Shown piece by piece: positions 14,568 to 22,861 of a stretch of DNA of 34,015 bases. Under the pieces are notes generated by a model that saw only the letters and a list, made by a program, of their open reading frames with translations, had not been told where the DNA came from and made no database searches. Made by a program: the position numbers and the translations under genes. Where the stretch lies: positions 1 to 34,015 of the forward strand of contig JAGABX010000029.1 in assembly GCA_017614395.1 (NCBI GenBank), given 5' to 3'. The DNA is from Eubacterium sp. GTDB taxonomy: Bacteria > Bacillota > Clostridia > Lachnospirales > Lachnospiraceae. Within the stretch, counting starts at the first letter, position 1. Each line of letters opens with the position of its first letter.

Positions 14568-15650
14568 TCATCTTTCGGTACAGCTGATGCACGGATCGAT
14601 TGTCAGTATCAGCAACCCGACATCAGCAAGCTCGGTGTTTTTCAGCATCTCACACAACCCCGGCAGATTCGCAAAGGTTGGGGTGCGTATTCTCATTCTC
14701 TCTACAAACGGCTTTCCGTTTGCCTTCACATAGTAAACCGCCTCCCCGCGAGGCTGTTCCACGCGCATGAAATATTCACCATCCGGATTACCCTTAACCG
14801 GTGTCGCCAAAACATTCTCATTCGGTATTTTTGAGATTGCCTGACGCAGAATGTCTATCGACTGGAATATCTCCAAAATACGACATTTGCAACGAGCATA
14901 GCAATCACCCTCATGACTGACTACCGGCTCAAAATCTATATACGGATACGCAGCGTATCCCAGAGTTCTCATATCGGTATATATACCGCTCGCACGCCCA
15001 AACGGTCCGCAGCAGCCGAGATCATGCGCCTGCTCCTTGGTCAAAACGCCGACTCCGACTAACCTGGACTGAACACTGTAATCCTCCAAAAACGTTTTGC
15101 TTAATTCCTGCAGTTCCTGCTCAACCTCATCAAGGGTTGAAAGTATGATATGGAACTGCTCTACAGTGATGTCCTTGATCACACCGCCGATGCAGTTAAC
15201 AGAGAATATCAGTCTCGCGCCGCTGGTCATCTCCTGCAGATCCAATACTTTTTCACGAACACGCCATGCCTGATAGAACAGATTTTCAAATCCGAAACCA
15301 TCTGCCAGTAATCCGAGCCAGAGAAGATGCGAATGCATACGCCCTAATTCCGCCCAGATTGTCCTTAAGTATTTTGCCCTGTCGGGTATTTCAATATCAA
15401 AAATATGCTCAACTGCTTCACAGTATCCCATGCCGTGCTGAAAACTGCAAATTCCGCAGGTTCTCTCGGCCACATACGGCAGCTGGTTAAAATCTCTCCT
15501 GTCAACCAGACTCTCCAGTCCGCGATGAATGAAACCTATTGAGGGAATTGCCTCCACGATCTTCTCATCCTCAACCACGAGATCAAGATGGATCGGTTCC
15601 GGGAGCACCGGATGCTGCGGTCCGTAGGGGATCACGCTCTTTTTAGCCAT
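14568..15650 (-). CDS. echE: Ech hydrogenase large subunit EchE, [NiFe] active site
   Basis: This 360-residue NuoD-like subunit carries the active site. The L1 motif is RTCGICSFQH (C65, C68 and H72). The L2 motif DPCISCTER (C354 and C357) forms the very C-terminus. Most [NiFe] large subunits have a C-terminal extension that is cleaved after nickel insertion; this one has none, as I recall for other Ech/Coo-type enzymes. The start is the ATG at MAKKSVIPYG, with GGAGG eight bases upstream; an upstream in-frame codon would extend 26 residues into echD. It overlaps echD by eight bases (ATGGCTAA). It reduces protons with electrons from EchC. Confidence 0.96.
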   Translation of the reverse strand: MAKKSVIPYGPQHPVLPEPIHLDLVVEDEKIVEAIPSIGFIHRGLESLVDRRDFNQLPYVAERTCGICSFQHGMGYCEAVEHIFDIEIPDRAKYLRTIWAELGRMHSHLLWLGLLADGFGFENLFYQAWRVREKVLDLQEMTSGARLIFSVNCIGGVIKDITVEQFHIILSTLDEVEQELQELSKTFLEDYSVQSRLVGVGVLTKEQAHDLGCCGPFGRASGIYTDMRTLGYAAYPYIDFEPVVSHEGDCYARCKCRILEIFQSIDILRQAISKIPNENVLATPVKGNPDGEYFMRVEQPRGEAVYYVKANGKPFVERMRIRTPTFANLPGLCEMLKNTELADVGLLILTIDPCISCTER

Positions 15651-16029
15651 TGGTCCTGCCTCCTTCCGCATCCGGCCCGAAGGGCTGTTTTTCCTTAATT
15701 CGATAGAGTTTGTCTTGATAATCCACACTGATCATCCGGATCTTCACTCCAAACAATTCCTTCATCTCATTTTCATAGAACACCGCCGGCGGAACAATAT
15801 CCGTGATACTCGGAACCTCTGTATCCGGCTCGATCACAAGACGCAGTGTAGTATACTGGTATGTAACATCGTCGGCAAATGAATAACTCAGTTCGAATTT
15901 TTCATCGATAAACGCAGCGCATGCCTGGGACAGGCGCATGCCCTCCTTTTTCATACGCATCACGCGCGGTAACAGATCTCCGACCTCTATGGTTTCCAAT
16001 TTTTCCTCAGGATGAATCACTTTAGCCAT
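15643..16029 (-). CDS. echD: Ech hydrogenase subunit EchD (NuoC-like)
   Basis: A short 128-residue member of the 30-kDa complex I subunit family. It shows the conserved VFYENEMKELFGV segment followed by a YRIKEKQPFGPDAEGG end, matching the ...ERE(I)(F/Y)D-GI type motif of NuoC in reduced form. It has no cofactor motif and is thought to bridge the large and small subunits on the cytoplasmic arm. The start codon overlaps the echC stop by eight bases, and its own stop overlaps the echE start by the same eight-base string. No separate strong ribosome site is seen, so coupling to echC is likely. Confidence 0.88.
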   Translation of the reverse strand: MAKVIHPEEKLETIEVGDLLPRVMRMKKEGMRLSQACAAFIDEKFELSYSFADDVTYQYTTLRLVIEPDTEVPSITDIVPPAVFYENEMKELFGVKIRMISVDYQDKLYRIKEKQPFGPDAEGGRTNG

Positions 16030-16501
16030 CGACCTTCACCTCGCTCTCATGTACCCGTATGCCATGCTTTTTATTGTATTTATGCTCATCCAGTCTCTTT
16101 TGAAAAAGTTCGACCGCCTGAACAATGCCATCAATGATCGCCTGCGGTCTCGCTGCGCAACCTGGCACATATATATCTACGGGAATAACCGTATCCGCGC
16201 CTCCGAGAATGTTGTAGCAATCCTTAAACACACCGCCTGTGCAGGCGCATACCCCTACCGCTACAACTACCTTGGGACGCGGCATCTGTTCATAGAGCTG
16301 CTCAACAACAGGACGATTCTGTTCGTTTATCCCGCCCGTTATCAGCAGGATATCAGCCTGCATCGGATCGCCGGTATTCATGACTCCGAAACGCTCGGCA
16401 TCATATACCGGCGTCAATGAAGCCAAAACCTCAATATCGCATCCGTTACAACTGGATCCGTCATAATGAAGAAGCCATGGAGAACGTTTAATATTAGCCA
16501 T
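16022..16501 (-). CDS. echC: Ech hydrogenase small subunit EchC (NuoB-like)
   Basis: This 159-residue subunit carries the single proximal [4Fe-4S] cluster that feeds the active site. Likely ligands are C18 and C21 (SSCNGCDIE), C85 (GVCACTGG) and C115 (VPGCAARP), as in NuoB-family proteins. Other motifs are ADILLITG and PKVVVAVG. A basic C-terminal tail (about 135-159) extends beyond the core. The ATG has GGAGG upstream with close spacing. The stop overlaps echD. Confidence 0.94.
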   Translation of the reverse strand: MANIKRSPWLLHYDGSSCNGCDIEVLASLTPVYDAERFGVMNTGDPMQADILLITGGINEQNRPVVEQLYEQMPRPKVVVAVGVCACTGGVFKDCYNILGGADTVIPVDIYVPGCAARPQAIIDGIVQAVELFQKRLDEHKYNKKHGIRVHESEVKVDG

Positions 16502-16578
16502 TTTTTTCCTCCGTTCCGGCGCTTTTTGAATCTGTAATCATACATACATCACGTCGGAATAATCATATATGATTTGAT

Positions 16579-17454
16579 TTATTTCATGATCATCAGAATA
16601 ATAAGGTTTACACCTGCGGACAGTGCCGTAACACCCCACGACAATTTGATCATCGTATTCCATTTCACACGCGCAGATGTATTATCAATCAAAATTTCTA
16701 TGAAATAAACAACTAATACAACCGCTACCGCGATCAGTATACTCCACCAAGTGGAATTAACGATATATAATCCCACGACGCCCATCAAAAATACATTCTC
16801 ATACCACTCAGTCACCTGGAAAATCGCCAGGTTTCTGGCACCCATCTCGGTTGTCAATCCCTTAACCAGCTCCTGATGCATATGATGCGAGGTTGACAGA
16901 TCAAACGGGGATTTTCTCATCTTAATTGTCAGTATAAAAACAAACGCTATGAAAAATCCCGGCAGGAATACGATATCACTCCATTTGGATTCGGCAATCT
17001 CGCCGACATTGAACGTTCCCTCCGCAAGATAAAATCCTACGCAGGACAACAAAACTGCGGGCTCATACGCGAGCATCTGGATCAGTTCACGGTTACCGCC
17101 CATCGTCGAATACGGTGTAGATGTAACCATAGCCGCGAAATACAGAAAAGTCGCCCCTGTGCTCATTACGAAAAAGCACATAAGGATGTCCGTTCCCGCG
17201 AAAAACATCACTCCGGTCACAACTATCAGAACAAAATATGACAACAGAAAAAACATCTGCGACCGGCTGACTATAATAACCTGTTTTGAAAACAATTTAA
17301 TTACATCATAAAAAGGCTGAAACAGAGGCGGTCCGACACGTCTCTGCATCCGCGCGCTGAGTTTGCGGTCAACTCCCTCTAAAAAGCCTCCGATAAAGGG
17401 CGCCAGCAGGACGTACCCTATCATCAGGATTACTTTTGTCATATTTAAATTCAT
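16579..17454 (-). CDS. echB: Ech hydrogenase membrane subunit EchB (NuoH-like)
   Basis: The 291-residue membrane protein has about eight helices and anchors the hydrophilic arm. It takes part in ion translocation. Diagnostic NuoH-family segments are GGFLEGVDRKLSARMQRRVG with PPLFQPFYDVIKLF after the first helix, GGNRELIQMLAYEPA in the middle, and KSPFDLSTSHHMHQELVKG with charged residues in a cytoplasmic loop. The first ATG is kept; an alternative four codons later is possible, since the ribosome site (AGGG) is weak. It lies 29 bases after echA and 77 bases before echC. Confidence 0.93.
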   Translation of the reverse strand: MNLNMTKVILMIGYVLLAPFIGGFLEGVDRKLSARMQRRVGPPLFQPFYDVIKLFSKQVIIVSRSQMFFLLSYFVLIVVTGVMFFAGTDILMCFFVMSTGATFLYFAAMVTSTPYSTMGGNRELIQMLAYEPAVLLSCVGFYLAEGTFNVGEIAESKWSDIVFLPGFFIAFVFILTIKMRKSPFDLSTSHHMHQELVKGLTTEMGARNLAIFQVTEWYENVFLMGVVGLYIVNSTWWSILIAVAVVLVVYFIEILIDNTSARVKWNTMIKLSWGVTALSAGVNLIILMIMK

Positions 17455-17483
17455 ATCACTGATACCCTGACCTTTCTGATATT

Positions 17484-19421
17484 TCAGTGTATTCCAATAT
17501 TTCCACCGATAATAATAGCCATCATTACAATGAGAACAGCCATAGTAAAAATTTGCGCCGGCTTCATGAGCTTTCTTTTCCCGACCATGTCCTTATAATA
17601 GTGGTTGGAAAGCCAAAGTGTTTTTCTGTCACCGAACGAATCCACGAACGATCTGTTATCGCCGTAATTTACACCGTTCATATAGGAATCTTTACGGTTG
17701 AATGCAATCTTCCGGCTGTATATATACGCCAGTACCGGAACTGCAAATACCAGCAAAATGATTATTGCCAAAACAATGAGAATGTCCACAGGCAGAACGT
17801 TCATTGACGCTCCGAACGTCTCGCTGACGAGCGGATTAACATATACCGTTGACAACAACGGGAACAGCATACACAGCAGTATCATCAATACAGCGTGAAT
17901 AGACAGGGAAATCATCTCTGTCGGCCTGGTTACATCCTTGATCTTTTCCTCGGTAAGGTGAGTGTGGCTGACAAGTTTGCCCATCCATTTTGTCCAATAC
18001 AGAGATGTAGTTGCCGAACCGAATACAATAAAAAGCACGAGAATAACATTTCGCTCATCTACCGACGCCCGCAGCGCAGACCATTTGGAAATAAGCATAC
18101 CGAACGGCGCCAAAAACATTCCCGCTATTCCTATGAACATAAACGCAGCCAGTTTCGGCATGATATACAACAATCCGTGCATATCCTCCACATCACGCGA
18201 GTGAAGTGAATTCTCAGTCGCACCGACATCCTGAAACAGAAGCGATTTTGATATCGCATGGAATATCATAAGAAAGACTCCTGCCCACATGGTCTCCGGT
18301 GTGCCCACACCCGCGCAGGCAACCATCAGTCCGAGATTCGATATTGTTGAAAAAGCAAGTATCTTTTTCCCGTCGCTCTGGGCTATCGCCATAATCGAAG
18401 TCGCAAGGAACGTGAAACCGCCTATCAGAGAAATCATCATTCCGGTCATGGTTCCCGACATTGCCGGGGACAATCGCAACAGTATATAGATTCCAGCCTT
18501 TACCATCGTGGCACTGTGCAACAGCGCGGAGGAAGGCGTAGGAGCAACCATCGCACCTATCAGCCATGTCGAGAAGGGTAGCTGAGCCGCTTTGGTCAGT
18601 GCCGCAAACGCTACGAGGGCAACTGCGATCATTGCCGCCGGGCTGCCTATAACCCTGGAAACATATACTAAATCGTGAAGTGACACGGTATGAATATCAA
18701 CAGCAAAATAGATTATTCCGACAGCGAGTGCGCAACCGCCCAGCAGGTTCATCCACAAGGCACGGAATGAATTCTGAACAGCCTCCTTCTCGCGGGTATA
18801 TCCGATGAGAAGGAACGAACAAACACTTGTCAGTTCCCAGAAAAAGTCAATCCAAAGCAGACTCTCGGAAAGAACAAATCCGAACATCGCGGAAAGGAAT
18901 AAAAACAACAGCATGAAAAAGTAATGCCGTCTGTCCTGTACCTCCTTGTGATGGGCATGATATCCGTGCATATAGCCGGTAGCATAGATTACTATCAATC
19001 CACCTATTACACCGACAATTATACACATCAGAATAGACAAATGATCAATATAGATATGAGAAATACGCGCGGTCTGCGGTCCGAAAAACTCGAGCCATAT
19101 CATTCCGCCCGTAGGAATTATCGACAATAGAGATACCCAGTACTTTTTGTACTTGAAACTCAAAAAAGTAACGACGAACATCAATATTATTTCGCCGCCT
19201 AAGATGGTATAATCAGCAACCTCGGTATCTACATACAATTTGATCGTTTCGCAACCGCCGTCAATCCAGACATATGTCAGAATCCCGACGCCTACCATTA
19301 TCAAAACCGCCCCCGCATAAGCGATAAATGAACGAACCTTCTCAGCGCGTACCACGAACATTAAAAACGCTATAGCCAATGGAAAAATAATCAGGAACGG
19401 TACTATCGGCCAATCACTCAT
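17484..19421 (-). CDS. echA: Ech hydrogenase antiporter-like membrane subunit EchA (NuoL-like)
   Basis: At 645 residues with about 15-16 predicted helices, this is the ion-pumping subunit related to NuoL and Mrp antiporters. It keeps the key charged residues of that family. These are the Glu in WIDFFWELTSV, the Lys in LTKAAQLPFSTWL, His/Lys in ALLHSATMVKAG and Lys in GDGKKILAFSTISNLGL and HAISKSLLFQ. The ATG has GGGAGG upstream. It is the first structural gene of echABCDEF, the same order I recall for methanogen Ech. A palindromic element and the AraC-type gene lie just upstream. No separate promoter is seen in the 124-base gap, so it may be co-transcribed with the regulator. Confidence 0.95.
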   Translation of the reverse strand: MSDWPIVPFLIIFPLAIAFLMFVVRAEKVRSFIAYAGAVLIMVGVGILTYVWIDGGCETIKLYVDTEVADYTILGGEIILMFVVTFLSFKYKKYWVSLLSIIPTGGMIWLEFFGPQTARISHIYIDHLSILMCIIVGVIGGLIVIYATGYMHGYHAHHKEVQDRRHYFFMLLFLFLSAMFGFVLSESLLWIDFFWELTSVCSFLLIGYTREKEAVQNSFRALWMNLLGGCALAVGIIYFAVDIHTVSLHDLVYVSRVIGSPAAMIAVALVAFAALTKAAQLPFSTWLIGAMVAPTPSSALLHSATMVKAGIYILLRLSPAMSGTMTGMMISLIGGFTFLATSIMAIAQSDGKKILAFSTISNLGLMVACAGVGTPETMWAGVFLMIFHAISKSLLFQDVGATENSLHSRDVEDMHGLLYIMPKLAAFMFIGIAGMFLAPFGMLISKWSALRASVDERNVILVLFIVFGSATTSLYWTKWMGKLVSHTHLTEEKIKDVTRPTEMISLSIHAVLMILLCMLFPLLSTVYVNPLVSETFGASMNVLPVDILIVLAIIILLVFAVPVLAYIYSRKIAFNRKDSYMNGVNYGDNRSFVDSFGDRKTLWLSNHYYKDMVGKRKLMKPAQIFTMAVLIVMMAIIIGGNIGIH

Positions 19422-19451
19422 TATAACTACTGCCTCCCAAATACAAAAATA

Positions 19452-19544
19452 TGTTCCAATCTTCCTGCACGAGCGGCGCGAGTTTTCTCACAGCGAGCCT
19501 GCGAGTCGTGAGAAAAGCTCGCATCAGCGCTCGTGCAGAATTTG
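19452..19544 (-). repeat. Palindromic element, copy 2, between araC-type gene and echA
   Basis: The 70-base core (19467-19536) has the same ends as the hypF copy: GCACGAGCGCTGAT and GCCGCTCGTGC on the minus strand. Its inner stems differ, being GCGAG/CTCGC and TTTTCTCAC/GTGAGAAAA. The outer boundary at 19452-19477 matches copy 1 at 23 of 26 bases. The right edge stops one base before the araC stop codon. There is no T-tract, so it is not a typical terminator. In the mRNA it would form a long hairpin just before the echA ribosome site. Confidence 0.85.
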
Positions 19545-19545
19545 A

Positions 19546-20307
19546 TCATTTGTAATGTCTGAGCCGATACTGTTTCGGCGTGATTTTCATCTGCTCACGA
19601 AAAACCTTGATAAAATGTGAATTGGAACCAAAACCGAGTCCCGCTGCAATCTGTGTCAGTGAATAGTCGGATTCCTTGAGCATTGTCGCTGCAACGGCTA
19701 CCCGCTGATCACGGACATAATCCTGAACCGTGGAGCCTGCCTCTTCGTGAAATCTTGTCGCAAGATAGTTGGGCGACAATCCCACTGCATGCCCGATTTC
19801 CTTTAACTGAAGTTTTGAATGCAGATTATGACGAATATACTCCATTGCACGGCTTATCGAGCGGGAAATCCTGACGGTTTCTTTTCCTGATTCCGACTGT
19901 TCCTCTAATCTCTCGCGTGACTCCTGAACCTTTCTCGTGAAATCAAGGAACATGATAGTATGAAGTTCATCTACGGCAGTTGTGGTCTTGCAGTCATCCA
20001 TGCGGCTGATATAGAGATTTTTGAGCGCTGTTGCCGCGTCAACTTCCATTCCGCCCTGCATGGCAAAAAAAGCCGCCATGGTTGTCGAGGAAACAAAGAG
20101 AAACTTTTTGTTCATCAGTTCATCCGCGGACATCTTATCTCCATCCACACTGTCAATCAGAGCTTTGCAACTCATGACGCCCTCAATGTTGCCGTCACGC
20201 AACGAATAATACGGAATCATCGCAAAACTGGAGATCTTCTTCTCCTTGGGCTCTTCCTTTTCATCTCCGGACTCATCCAGATACTCAAGATAGATTGGTT
20301 CCTCCAT
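19546..20307 (-). CDS. AraC-family transcriptional regulator, likely controlling the ech operon
   Basis: This 253-residue protein has a C-terminal AraC-type DNA-binding domain at about 150-253. Two helix-turn-helix motifs are visible: LQLKEIGHAVGLSPNYLATR and YSLTQIAAGLGFGSNSHFIK, ending in the usual F-R-x-x-x-x-x-T-P-x-x-Y-R. Residues 25-145 form an N-terminal domain I do not recognise; it has no AraC cupin motif. The N-terminus is acidic (residues 8-24). The ATG is preceded by GGAGGAAATGGG. It has a clear promoter and lies directly upstream of echA in the same direction, so local control of hydrogenase expression is inferred. The effector is unknown. Confidence 0.9.
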   Translation of the reverse strand: MEEPIYLEYLDESGDEKEEPKEKKISSFAMIPYYSLRDGNIEGVMSCKALIDSVDGDKMSADELMNKKFLFVSSTTMAAFFAMQGGMEVDAATALKNLYISRMDDCKTTTAVDELHTIMFLDFTRKVQESRERLEEQSESGKETVRISRSISRAMEYIRHNLHSKLQLKEIGHAVGLSPNYLATRFHEEAGSTVQDYVRDQRVAVAATMLKESDYSLTQIAAGLGFGSNSHFIKVFREQMKITPKQYRLRHYK

Positions 20308-20366
20308 CCCATTTCCTCCATTATTTCATACATCTTGTGCTTAGAAATGTTGCAATCCACAAAATA

Positions 20367-20383
20367 TGACATTTTTCGTGTCA
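20367..20383. promoter_or_regulatory. Inverted repeat in the araC-type gene leader, possible operator
   Basis: TGACA-N7-TGTCA lies about 45 bases downstream of the -10 box of the regulator's promoter. An overlapping dyad, ATTTTT-N6-AAAAAT, shares the centre. Autoregulation is possible, but single dyads in AT-rich DNA occur by chance. Confidence 0.25.
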
Positions 20384-20424
20384 AAAATGATATATTTCAA
20401 AGATTTATCATGCGCAACACATCT

Positions 20425-20452
20425 ATTATATCACATATCTACGATATTTCAA
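20425..20452 (-). promoter_or_regulatory. Promoter of the araC-type gene, perhaps of the whole ech operon
   Basis: On the minus strand TTGAAA (20447-20452) and a perfect TATAAT (20425-20430) are separated by 16 bases. The leader to the start codon is about 110 bases. It is the only good promoter found upstream of echA. Confidence 0.7.
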
Positions 20453-20476
20453 GAGGAAATTCATAAAAAAAAGGTC

Positions 20477-20582
20477 GCCCGTAAAATATTTTTCTCTCTC
20501 GGGGCACGTTCACGCCCTCCTCGTTCCTCGTCGGGCTCCACTTCGGGGGAATGCCCCTCGAGAGACAAAATATTTTACGGGC
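20477..20582 (-). repeat. 106-bp long-stem palindrome downstream of the fakA-like gene, possible terminator or repeat element
   Basis: The arms at 20477-20505 and 20553-20582 are complementary over about 29 bases with only small bulges. The outer 16 bases (GCCCGTAAAATATTTT) pair perfectly. The 47-base loop contains a GCCC/GGGC stem and is GC-rich. Read on the minus strand the structure is followed, five bases on, by eight T residues, so it could terminate the fakA-like transcript 80 bases after its stop. Its size and GC-rich centre are unlike an ordinary terminator. The remaining bases around it (20583-20662) hold nothing I recognise. Confidence 0.75.
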
Positions 20583-20662
20583 TTCAATTACTTTACCGTT
20601 ACAAAACACAAACATCGAATACTATTATCACTCTTGTGTAGTCTCTGATATGTTTTAATGGT

Positions 20663-22378
20663 TTATTCAACGGAAATGAAATAGTAGTAGATCGGCTGGC
20701 CGCCGGACTGGATTTCGAATTCGACATCCAACCGCTCAAGGCCGACCCTGGATGCTATCTGGGCGGCATCCTCCTCACTTGACTCCTCACCGTAATACAG
20801 CGTAACCAATTCAGAATCCTCATCAAGCATCGACTTGATCAGTTCGACTGTTGTTTCAATGACGTCCGTTCCGACTGCAGTGATCTTTTTCCCGCAGATT
20901 CCCATGATATCACCCTTCTTGATATCATGACCGTCCACTGATGTGTCTCGAACCGCGTAAGTGACTTCGCCTTCACGTATGGCAGACAACGCTTCATTCA
21001 TCGCAGTTTCATTATCCTCAGCAGATACACCGTCGATGAATCCAACCATCGCGGCAACGCCCTGAGGGATGTTTTTCGACTGGATCACTATGACATCCTG
21101 CCCCTCTGACATGCTCTTTGCCTGATTTGCCGCCAGCAAAATATTACCGTTGTTCGGCAAAATAAATATATGGTCGGCATCCAGCCTGTTTATGGCGTTC
21201 AGAATGTCCTCCGTACTGGGGTTCATTGTCTGTCCACCCTCGATAATGATGTCAACTCCGAGATCGCGGAAAATCTCACTGATTCCGTCTCCGGCGGAAA
21301 CGCTGATAAAAGCGTTTTCCTTGTGGGGCATTTTTTCAGGCTCAGGCTGTGAATCCTGTTTCTGCGTATTCTCCGGAGCATCTGTGGCCGAGTCCTGAGT
21401 GGACGACGCACCTGAAGATCCTTCCTGCCCGGGAGCATCATCCTTCTCACCCTCACGCATATTGAGAATCCGGATCTTCTTCAACGACCCATATGTCAGA
21501 GCCCTCTGAATGGCCATTCCGGGATCATTCGTATGCAAATGGATACTGAGACACTCATCCTCATTATCAACACGAACCTCTTCACCTATGGAATGCAGAT
21601 GCTCTGAAATGCTCTTTTCATTTTTGGCCGTCAGTGGCTTTTTCGGAATAAGCACAAACGATGTGCAGTATACATGGTGAATGGAATCGGTATCTTTAAC
21701 CTTCTTTTGCGGTTTTCCGGCTGCAGGTTGCCTGTCGGTGATATCGGTATTAACATCCTTGCCCAGCAGAACATCATAGCACCCCTGCAGAAAATACATC
21801 AGTCCCCGGCCGCCTGAATCTACAACTCCTGCCTCCTTCAGTACCGGCAGCATATCCGGGGTCTGCTCCAGCACATCCTCCATATAAATCAGGACTGAAT
21901 TTACAAGTTCAATTATGTTGTCAGTTGTCTCAGACATGGCAAATGCCTTCTCGGCGCCCGCCCTGGCTACAGTCAGTATTGTTCCCTCTTTAGGCTTCAT
22001 TACTGCCTTGTATGCCTGCGCAACCGCGCGATCAAATGCAGCCTGAAGAAGTTCAACATCCACCTGCTCTTCATCGCGGATTACCTTGGTAAAACCACGA
22101 AGCAACTGAGAAAGGATCACCCCCGAGTTACCCCTGGCACCCTTGAGGGATCCACCGGAAATAGCCTTGCAGAGAGCCTTCATTTCAGGCTTCTCCGGCA
22201 AAGCGGAAACCTCCTTGGCTGCTGACATTATCGTCATTGTCATATTTGTCCCGGTATCGCCGTCCGGCACCGGAAATACATTCAGTTCATTGACTATATC
22301 CTTGTTTGCATCCAGAGCATTCGCTCCCGCCAAAAAGGCACGGCGGATCAAGGACGCGTCAATCGTTTGGATCAACAT
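20663..22378 (-). CDS. DAK2-domain protein, FakA/YloV-like (fatty acid kinase family)
   Basis: This 571-residue cytosolic protein has an N-terminal DAK2/DhaL domain (about 1-205) with LNVFPVPDGDTGTNM, LKGARGNSGVILSQ and VDSGGRGLMYFL, which bind ATP-Mg. A middle domain (about 230-300) and a C-terminal DegV/FakB-like domain (about 355-571) follow. The two are joined by an acidic Ser/Gln/Pro-rich linker at about 305-350. In characterised relatives FakA phosphorylates fatty acids held by FakB proteins for phospholipid synthesis; no FakB gene is nearby. It follows the Asp23-family gene by 43 bases, the usual yloU-yloV pairing in Firmicutes. The ATG has AGGAGG upstream. A large hairpin lies after its stop. 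Confidence 0.9.
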   Translation of the reverse strand: MLIQTIDASLIRRAFLAGANALDANKDIVNELNVFPVPDGDTGTNMTMTIMSAAKEVSALPEKPEMKALCKAISGGSLKGARGNSGVILSQLLRGFTKVIRDEEQVDVELLQAAFDRAVAQAYKAVMKPKEGTILTVARAGAEKAFAMSETTDNIIELVNSVLIYMEDVLEQTPDMLPVLKEAGVVDSGGRGLMYFLQGCYDVLLGKDVNTDITDRQPAAGKPQKKVKDTDSIHHVYCTSFVLIPKKPLTAKNEKSISEHLHSIGEEVRVDNEDECLSIHLHTNDPGMAIQRALTYGSLKKIRILNMREGEKDDAPGQEGSSGASSTQDSATDAPENTQKQDSQPEPEKMPHKENAFISVSAGDGISEIFRDLGVDIIIEGGQTMNPSTEDILNAINRLDADHIFILPNNGNILLAANQAKSMSEGQDVIVIQSKNIPQGVAAMVGFIDGVSAEDNETAMNEALSAIREGEVTYAVRDTSVDGHDIKKGDIMGICGKKITAVGTDVIETTVELIKSMLDEDSELVTLYYGEESSEEDAAQIASRVGLERLDVEFEIQSGGQPIYYYFISVE

Positions 22379-22418
22379 TGTTATCCTCCTAACGCAATCT
22401 CGTTTTTATGTCCTTCCG

Positions 22419-22775
22419 TCAATCGACAACACGCACTCCCTCAACACACACAACGATCTTGCCGACCTCCATGCCGGTGAACTCCTCGAGATTATAGCGT
22501 ACCGTATCAACCAGATTCTCCGCTACTGCCAGGATGCTGACACCGAAAGCAACAATGATATGAAGTTCTACATGCAGTTTTTCGTCCACCATCGTGATTG
22601 TAACACCATGGCGCAGGTTGTCCTTTTTCAGGAGTTTTACAATGCCATCCTTCATATTGATCGATGCCATGCCCACTACGCCGAAACATCCGACTGCCGC
22701 CGAACCGGCATATTTGCCGAGCACGTCCTCATCAATCATGATAGTTCCCAAATCCGTATCCAATTGTCCCTTCAT
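22419..22775 (-). CDS. Asp23/Gls24 family protein (YloU-like)
   Basis: This is a 118-residue protein from the ATG with GGAGGG eight bases upstream; an in-frame ATG seven codons earlier lacks a ribosome site. It has the family core: DTDLGTIMIDEDVLGKYAG, a VVGMASINMKDG turn and VVCVEGVRVVD at the end. Family members are linked to envelope stress or partner with the DAK2 protein; the exact role is not known. It heads a two-gene unit with the fakA/yloV-like gene behind a clear promoter, and rpmB lies just upstream, as is usual for this locus. Confidence 0.92.
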   Translation of the reverse strand: MKGQLDTDLGTIMIDEDVLGKYAGSAAVGCFGVVGMASINMKDGIVKLLKKDNLRHGVTITMVDEKLHVELHIIVAFGVSILAVAENLVDTVRYNLEEFTGMEVGKIVVCVEGVRVVD

Positions 22776-22831
22776 AGTCCGGACCCTCCATTTCATGTCC
22801 GCCCACGGCGGTTTATCTCACAGATAGTATT

Positions 22832-22860
22832 ATTGTACTACATTAACAAAAAAAATGCAA
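22832..22860 (-). promoter_or_regulatory. Promoter of the asp23-fakA-like unit
   Basis: On the minus strand TTGCAT (22855-22860) and TACAAT (22832-22837) are separated by 17 bases. The -35 box starts immediately after the terminator of rpmB. Confidence 0.7.
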
Positions 22861-22861
22861 C

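Noticed and set aside
19467..19536. Ordinary terminator of the araC-type gene
   Set aside because: There is no T-tract on either side, and the same conserved ends occur inside hypF, where termination would be harmful.
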